Below the pieces are notes generated by a model that was not told the DNA's origin, did no database searches, and saw nothing but the letters and a program-made list of their open reading frames with translations. From Calditrichia bacterium (GTDB taxonomy: Bacteria; Calditrichota; Calditrichia; RBG-13-44-9; J042), in assembly GCA_030430345.1 (NCBI GenBank), contig JAUIFT010000039.1:1-10827 (forward strand): a DNA stretch of 10,827 nt, written 5' to 3'. The position numbers and the translations under genes are program-made. Of the stretch, positions 7,358-10,827 are shown piece after piece (the stretch's first letter is position 1; the number at the start of each line of letters is the position of its first letter).

Positions 7358-7409
7358 GTTGTTAATATGAGAAAATTTAAAATAACCGATGAGGATCGGG
7401 TAGATAAAT

Positions 7410-7577
7410 ATGTCAAAAAAGAAGTCTGTATTGTTACGTATAAATCCGGAACTATGGGACGACCTGAACGCCTGGGCAAAAGATGAGCTGCGCAGTTTGA
7501 ACGGGCAGATCGAATATATACTTCGGGAAGCCGTCCGCCAACGTAAAAAGAAACGCCGAAAGGAAGAGGATGAGTAA
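7410..7577 (+). CDS. Small Arc-like ribbon-helix-helix DNA-binding protein
   Basis: A 55-residue protein with the ribbon-helix-helix (MetJ/Arc) fold, which binds DNA as a dimer through a beta strand. KKSVLLRINPELWDDLNAWA (4-23) gives the strand with alternating K/V/L/R and the first helix. RSLNGQIEYILREAVRQ (28-44) gives the turn with the conserved RS-NGQIE and the second helix. The tail is highly basic then acidic (KKKRRKEEDE). An in-frame TAG at 7401 rules out a longer protein. The SD is weak (GAGG at 7391-7394, somewhat far), suggesting low expression or translation coupled to an upstream leader. It follows the SPFH gene by 126 bp, across a hairpin. It could autoregulate the SPFH unit or act as an antitoxin-like regulator; no toxin gene is adjacent. 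Confidence 0.85.
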   Translation: MSKKKSVLLRINPELWDDLNAWAKDELRSLNGQIEYILREAVRQRKKKRRKEEDE

Positions 7578-7675
7578 TGATTCGCTGCTCGTTGTTCGTT
7601 GCTCGAAAAAGCCTTTAAAAACCCCTCTTTGATTGCTACTAATTAAAAACGAACAACGAGCAGCGATCAACGAAG
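7578..7675. repeat. Inverted repeat built of 7-bp units (REP/MITE-like)
   Basis: TCGCTGCTCGTTGTTCGTT (7582-7600) is perfectly complementary to 7648-7666, a 19-bp stem with a 47-base AT-rich loop. Allowing one bulged T, it extends to 7578/7669. Each arm is itself a run of heptamers: CGCTGCT, CGTTGTT, CGTTGCT on the left; AACGAAC, AACGAGC, AGCGATC, AACGAAG on the right, to 7675. It begins on the base after the RHH stop codon. It may be a dispersed palindromic element and may also end the upstream transcript. No coding capacity is present. Confidence 0.75.
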
Positions 7676-7698
7676 AATGATTTCAACTCCAATCCCCC

Positions 7699-7727
7699 TT
7701 GCACTTTTCCCTCCATACCATTATTTT
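7699..7727 (+). promoter_or_regulatory. Candidate sigma-70-like promoter for glpK
   Basis: TTGCAC (7699-7704) and TATTTT (7722-7727) are separated by 17 bp. They lie 31 bases upstream of the glpK start, with the SD AAAAGGAA at 7746-7753. The spacing is ideal and both boxes are close to consensus, but no experimental support is available. Primary promoters in Bacteroidetes-like groups differ from this consensus. Confidence 0.35.
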
Positions 7728-7758
7728 CCATAGCTGACCAAACTGAAAAGGAACGACG

Positions 7759-9255
7759 ATGAAATACGTGCTAACGCTAGATCAGGGAACTACCAGCTCG
7801 CGGGCAATATTGTTCGATCATTCAGGAGAAATAGGCGGCGTCTCGCAACAGGAATTTCGCCAGATTTTCCCGCAGCCCGGCTGGGTGGAACATGATGCTA
7901 ATGAGATTTGGCAATCACAGTGGACGGTCGCGAAGAATGTGCTTTCGGAAAATCAAGTTGCATTGTCCGATATCGCTGCAATTGGAATAACCAATCAGCG
8001 CGAAACAACCGTCGTCTGGGACCGGGAAACCGGTGAGCCAATTCACAATGCCATTGTCTGGCAGGATCGTCGAACCGCCGGTATTTGTGATGCGCTTCGT
8101 TCGCAGGGAAAAGCAAAAATCTTTCAGGAAAAAACCGGACTGGTCCTGGATGCATATTTTTCCGGCACTAAGGTGCAATGGCTGCTCGATAATGTTCCCG
8201 CTGCCAGGGAAAAAGCCGCGGCCGGTAAATTAGCCTTCGGGACGATTGACAGCTGGTTGGTCTGGCAGTTAACCGGCGGTGCGTTGCATATCACCGATGT
8301 TTCCAATGCCTCCCGCACATTGATGTTCAATATTCATAGTGGTGATTGGGATGACACGCTGTTGAGCATTCTCAATATCCCCCGTAGTATTTTACCGGAA
8401 GTGCGTTCTTGTAGTGAAGTTTACGGGCGGACTGCGGAAGGCATCTTTGATGAATCCTTAGCAGTTGCCGGTATTGCCGGGGATCAGCAGGCTGCGCTGT
8501 TTGGTCAGGTTTGTAATAAGAATGGGATGGTAAAAAACACCTATGGCACCGGCTGCTTTATGCTGATGTTTACCGGTGAGAACTCAGTCGCTTCCCAGAA
8601 CAATCTTTTATCAACCGTTGCCTGGAAATTGGGGGATGCCCCGATGCAGTATGCCCTCGAAGGCAGCGTGTTTATCGCTGGCGCCGTGGTGCAATGGCTC
8701 CGGGACGGTTTGAAAATTATTGAACGTGCGCCGGAAATTGAAGCACTGGCGGCGTCCGTAGCGGATACCGGCGATGTCTACCTGGTCCCGGCGTTTACCG
8801 GGCTGGGTGCCCCTCACTGGGATCAATATGCCCGGGGAGCGATTGTCGGGCTGACCCGCGGCACTAGCGAGGCGCATATCGCCCGGGCGGCATTGGAAAG
8901 CATTGCTCACCAGACTGCAGATGTGGTGACTGCGATGGAAGCCGATGCCGGCATTAAGCTGAGTGAATTGCGCGCCGATGGCGGGGCCACTGCTAACAAT
9001 CTGTTGATGCAAATACAGGCCGATTTACTCAATGTGCCGGTATTGCGCCCGAAGATACAGGAAACCACCGCGCTGGGCGCGGCTTATCTTGCCGGTTTGG
9101 CGGTCGGCTTTTGGAAGGATCAGGCAGAAATCGCCGAACAATGGCAGGTAGACCGCCGCTTTAATCCGGCAGCGGATAGCGCTAAAATGAATAAACAGCG
9201 CGCCCGTTGGCAGCAGGCAGTTAGCCATGCAAAAGGGTGGGCGAAAGAAAAATGA
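7759..9255 (+). CDS. glpK: Glycerol kinase
   Basis: Cytosolic FGGY-family kinase (EC 2.7.1.30) that phosphorylates glycerol to sn-glycerol 3-phosphate with ATP, the entry step of glycerol use. The 498 residues match the normal length. Residues 7-14 (LDQGTTSS) form the first phosphate-binding loop. R81 and E82 in [16 protein letters not shown]133 in DAYFSGTK and catalytic D242 in [11 protein letters not shown] correspond to the glycerol-contacting and catalytic residues of E. coli Glp[10 protein letters not shown] (261-269), [10 protein letters not shown] and the [20 protein letters not shown] stretch are also typical. The segment before the catalytic loop (211-241) contains no histidine, so regulation by HPr phosphorylation, known in some Firmicutes, is unlikely. 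No glpF or glpD is adjacent, so uptake and oxidation functions must be encoded elsewhere. It has its own SD and a plausible promoter. Confidence 0.97.
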   Translation: MKYVLTLDQGTTSSRAILFDHSGEIGGVSQQEFRQIFPQPGWVEHDANEIWQSQWTVAKNVLSENQVALSDIAAIGITNQRETTVVWDRETGEPIHNAIVWQDRRTAGICDALRSQGKAKIFQEKTGLVLDAYFSGTKVQWLLDNVPAAREKAAAGKLAFGTIDSWLVWQLTGGALHITDVSNASRTLMFNIHSGDWDDTLLSILNIPRSILPEVRSCSEVYGRTAEGIFDESLAVAGIAGDQQAALFGQVCNKNGMVKNTYGTGCFMLMFTGENSVASQNNLLSTVAWKLGDAPMQYALEGSVFIAGAVVQWLRDGLKIIERAPEIEALAASVADTGDVYLVPAFTGLGAPHWDQYARGAIVGLTRGTSEAHIARAALESIAHQTADVVTAMEADAGIKLSELRADGGATANNLLMQIQADLLNVPVLRPKIQETTALGAAYLAGLAVGFWKDQAEIAEQWQVDRRFNPAADSAKMNKQRARWQQAVSHAKGWAKEK

Positions 9256-9267
9256 TATGCAACGGAT

Positions 9268-9297
9268 TTGCCTTTAGTTTGTAATTCGGATTATTAC
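9268..9297 (+). promoter_or_regulatory. Weak candidate promoter before the coiled-coil gene
   Basis: TTGCCT (9268-9273) and TATTAC (9292-9297), spaced by 18 bp, lie in the 64-bp gap after glpK. The boxes are moderate matches only, and co-transcription with glpK is equally possible. The downstream SD is AAGGAG at 9307-9312. Confidence 0.2.
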
Positions 9298-9319
9298 CTA
9301 AAAGTAAGGAGAGTAGAGA

Positions 9320-10231
9320 ATGGATTTGATAAACACTTTCATCGTTACTGCCTTTTTGCTCTTAATTTTTGTTGCGGCGGTTTCCGCTCAGCAACCGGCG
9401 GATAACAATATCAAAGCGGCTATTTATGAAATTGACCGCGCTGAGAAACAAATAGCCGGGGCCGCTGCTAACCAGGCATCTAAACTGAAACGCATTGCAC
9501 GGATGATCGAGAGCGCGGAATCGCAACTACAGTCTTCCCCCAATAAAAGTGATCCATCATGGACTGCTGCCCGGGAACGGCTGGATGCCTTGAAAACACA
9601 GATGGAAGTGTTAACAAAACCACAGCCGGCGAACCCCGCCGCGGCCAATCAGCTTTCAACGGCGGATTTAAATATGTTGGGCACTATTGATCGGCAGACC
9701 GATGGATTCATCCGGCAACTGAGCGAGTATAAATCCGCTGATTACCAACGCCTTAAGGAGAACCTGCTTCGCCGGGTAAACGACCTCAAGCGGCAGTATC
9801 GCGGATTGGCCAATCCCGCACATCCGCAGGCGATTGCCGTTGCTCAAAAAGTGCTGGCAGTGGAGAAGCAAATTAATGACCAGCTTGCCAGTGTTGCCGC
9901 GCAGGAAGAGGCCCTGAGCGACGTAACAACGGAGAAGCAAACTGATGTAACAGCGGAGAAGCAAACGAATGATCAGGTTGCCGCGCAGGAAGAGGCCCTG
10001 GGGGATGTGGCAGCGGAAGTGGCCAAAATCCAGGAGCGTATGCATCCCAGCAACCGTTCCTGGTTTGGTTCTCCGGTACCAACTGCGCCTTTCACCGAAG
10101 AGAAGATCAAGGCCTTTACTGAGGAAATGACTACCTGGAAAGCAAATGCAAAACGGGATTTGAGCTACCTGGAAAGTATTGAAGGAAAAACCACAAAAGT
10201 TAACGTTCGCGATTTAAAACAACAGTTATAA
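9320..10231 (+). CDS. Secreted coiled-coil protein, N-terminal part of an interrupted frame
   Basis: I do not recognise the family. The 303-residue product starts with a signal peptide (residues 1-23, cleavage near VSA/QQP). It continues as long amphipathic helices rich in Ala, Glu, Lys and Gln: about 30-100, 114-165, 167-240 and 258-303, with proline breaks at 101-106 and 242-257. This points to an exported, mostly helical coiled-coil protein. The helix at 167-240 contains an internal duplication with heptad-compatible spacing. The frame ends in TAA at 10229-10231 in the middle of a predicted helix (VNVRDLKQQL). The same frame then stays open to the window end and continues the helical pattern, so this is probably the N-terminal part of a longer protein. 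A real short product cannot be excluded. AAGGAG at 9307-9312 fixes the start. Confidence 0.75.
   Translation: MDLINTFIVTAFLLLIFVAAVSAQQPADNNIKAAIYEIDRAEKQIAGAAANQASKLKRIARMIESAESQLQSSPNKSDPSWTAARERLDALKTQMEVLTKPQPANPAAANQLSTADLNMLGTIDRQTDGFIRQLSEYKSADYQRLKENLLRRVNDLKRQYRGLANPAHPQAIAVAQKVLAVEKQINDQLASVAAQEEALSDVTTEKQTDVTAEKQTNDQVAAQEEALGDVAAEVAKIQERMHPSNRSWFGSPVPTAPFTEEKIKAFTEEMTTWKANAKRDLSYLESIEGKTTKVNVRDLKQQL
9893..10000 (+). repeat. Internal duplications in the coiled-coil gene
   Basis: A 24-base sequence is perfectly repeated at 9893-9916 and 9977-10000, 84 bp apart. It encodes VAAQEEAL twice with a period of 28 residues, exactly four heptads. Between the copies is a second tandem repeat of 24 bp (starting 9923 and 9947), giving VTTEKQTD and VTAEKQTN. 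The perfect DNA identity of the 24-mer indicates a recent duplication that keeps coiled-coil phase. Confidence 0.8.
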
Positions 10232-10827
10232 CGGGAACTTAGCAGCATCGATCGCTATAATCAGGAAATGGCAAATAGAATTGAACAGCATCTCGCCAGC
10301 ACCGACCAGATCAATACTTATATCGATAAAATACCGTCGTACCGGGCGGAAGATGAGATTGCTAAATTGCAATACAGCTTGCATCTGCTTAGGTTAGGGG
10401 CGGAATTTGATAAGGCTGTCGGCCATCAGCCGAAACCGACCGCCGAGCGCGAGCAGCGCTATACCGAGGCGATTGCGACCATTAAAACGAACGCCGCGGC
10501 GGCCAAAGCTGCCGCGGCAGCAAAAGGAAAAACAACGGCCAGTAGCAAAACGAAAAAATCCTCCGCTGCGGCAAAAAAACTGACACCGCAACGTATCGAG
10601 TTATACGGATCGACCCTTATCGAAGTAACTGCCGAAGGGGAAGTCTGGATTAATGGCGATAAAGCCGGTGACATTACCGCTGATGGAGAAATTTGGGTCG
10701 CCGGAAACAAAGAAGGGGATATTACCAAGGATGGGGAAGTCTGGAAAGCCGGTAATAAGGTCGGCGATATTACATCGAAAGGGGAAGTTTGGCGCGAAGG
10801 CAACCAGATTGGCAATGTGGCATCTGA
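10232..10827 (+). CDS. C-terminal continuation of the interrupted coiled-coil/repeat gene (3' partial)
   Basis: Directly after the TAA, the same frame runs for 198 codons without a stop to the window edge. It begins RELSSIDRYNQEMANRIEQH, continuing the coiled-coil helix of the upstream part. An Ala/Lys/Ser/Thr low-complexity linker follows (about 10479-10575, for example AAAAKAAAAAKGKTT and SSAAAKK). Then come IELYGSTLIEV and four 16-residue repeats. The first in-frame ATG is at 10268, with AGGAA only a base or two ahead of it, too close to act as an SD; there is also no signal peptide. An independent gene is therefore unlikely. The simplest reading is one exported protein of more than 500 residues split by a nonsense mutation, a sequencing error or a readthrough stop. 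The function is unknown. The true end lies beyond the window. Confidence 0.7.
10628..10819 (+). repeat. Four tandem 48-bp units encoding GEVW-GxxxGDI repeats
   Basis: Units start at 10628, 10676, 10724 and 10772. Each encodes 16 residues with consensus TxDGEVWxxGNKxGDI: TAEGEVWINGDKAGDI, TADGEIWVAGNKEGDI, TKDGEVWKAGNKVGDI and TSKGEVWREGNQIGNV. Each unit reads as two short strands joined by G-containing turns, as in beta-hairpin or propeller-like repeats; I recall vaguely similar units in beta-flower-type proteins but cannot confirm it. The period is exact with no indels, while codons have diverged. Confidence 0.85.

Noticed and set aside
7367..7486. A 39-codon frame starting at ATG 7367 overlapping the RHH gene
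   Set aside because: No SD, no recognisable motif, and it overlaps the well-supported RHH protein in another frame.
7410..7577. The RHH gene as the antitoxin of a toxin-antitoxin pair
   Set aside because: No small toxin gene is adjacent on either strand; the neighbours are an SPFH protein and glycerol kinase.
7583..7675. CRISPR-like array in the heptamer region
   Set aside because: The units are 7 bp, contiguous and in inverted orientation, with no spacers and no cas genes nearby.
8611..9012. 133-codon minus-strand frame inside glpK
   Set aside because: It lies wholly within the strongly supported glycerol kinase gene and its product has no recognisable domain.
10459..10815. Long minus-strand frame with repeating SPS/SLFP-like residues
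   Set aside because: It is the complement of the 48-bp repeat units; its repetition comes from the + strand repeats, and it has no start context.

Overview
The window reads as a piece of a non-photosynthetic member of the Fibrobacterota-Chlorobiota-Bacteroidota (FCB) side of the bacterial tree, most like Calditrichota, KSB1 or Ignavibacteria-type lineages. The evidence is a small secreted protein with a classic type IX secretion (T9SS) C-terminal sorting domain (NFPNPFNPTT ... LPSGVYFYRL), a secreted protein with the PRTISYQGQ-type N-terminal domain common in those groups, and a Bacteroidetes-style hybrid histidine kinase/response regulator with an AraC output domain. This placement is an inference from domain style, not from a marker gene. 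Every gene I can support is on the + strand, with mostly good Shine-Dalgarno (SD) sites. There are no tRNA, rRNA or CRISPR features.

Layout: 1-1299 is the 3' part of a hybrid two-component regulator. The gene-free stretch 1300-1609 carries degenerate direct repeats resembling an insertion-sequence end and a small palindrome. 1610-2998 is a complete Na+-coupled neurotransmitter:sodium symporter (NSS) family transporter. 3048-4904 is a secreted, tail-fibre-like repeat protein, separated by a 12-bp perfect-stem hairpin from 4977-5534, a small T9SS-sorted protein. 5584-6213 is a GNAT acetyltransferase. 6396-7283 is a membrane-anchored SPFH/band 7 protein with its own leader, containing an 11-bp tandem repeat. 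It is followed by a hairpin terminator and a 55-residue Arc-like ribbon-helix-helix (RHH) protein (7410-7577). Directly after that lies an inverted repeat built of 7-bp units. 7759-9255 is glycerol kinase (glpK). 9320 to the window end is a secreted coiled-coil protein whose reading frame is cut by a single in-frame TAA at 10229-10231, then stays open for 198 more codons ending in four 16-residue repeats.

How they relate: the window is mostly a string of one- or two-gene units rather than one pathway. The two secreted proteins (3048-5534) probably belong to the cell surface. The SPFH and RHH genes look like a conserved pair joining a membrane scaffold to a DNA-binding protein, and are the best candidate for a poorly described system. 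The interrupted coiled-coil/repeat gene at the 3' end is the most anomalous single locus. I found no defence island, phage module or biosynthetic cluster.
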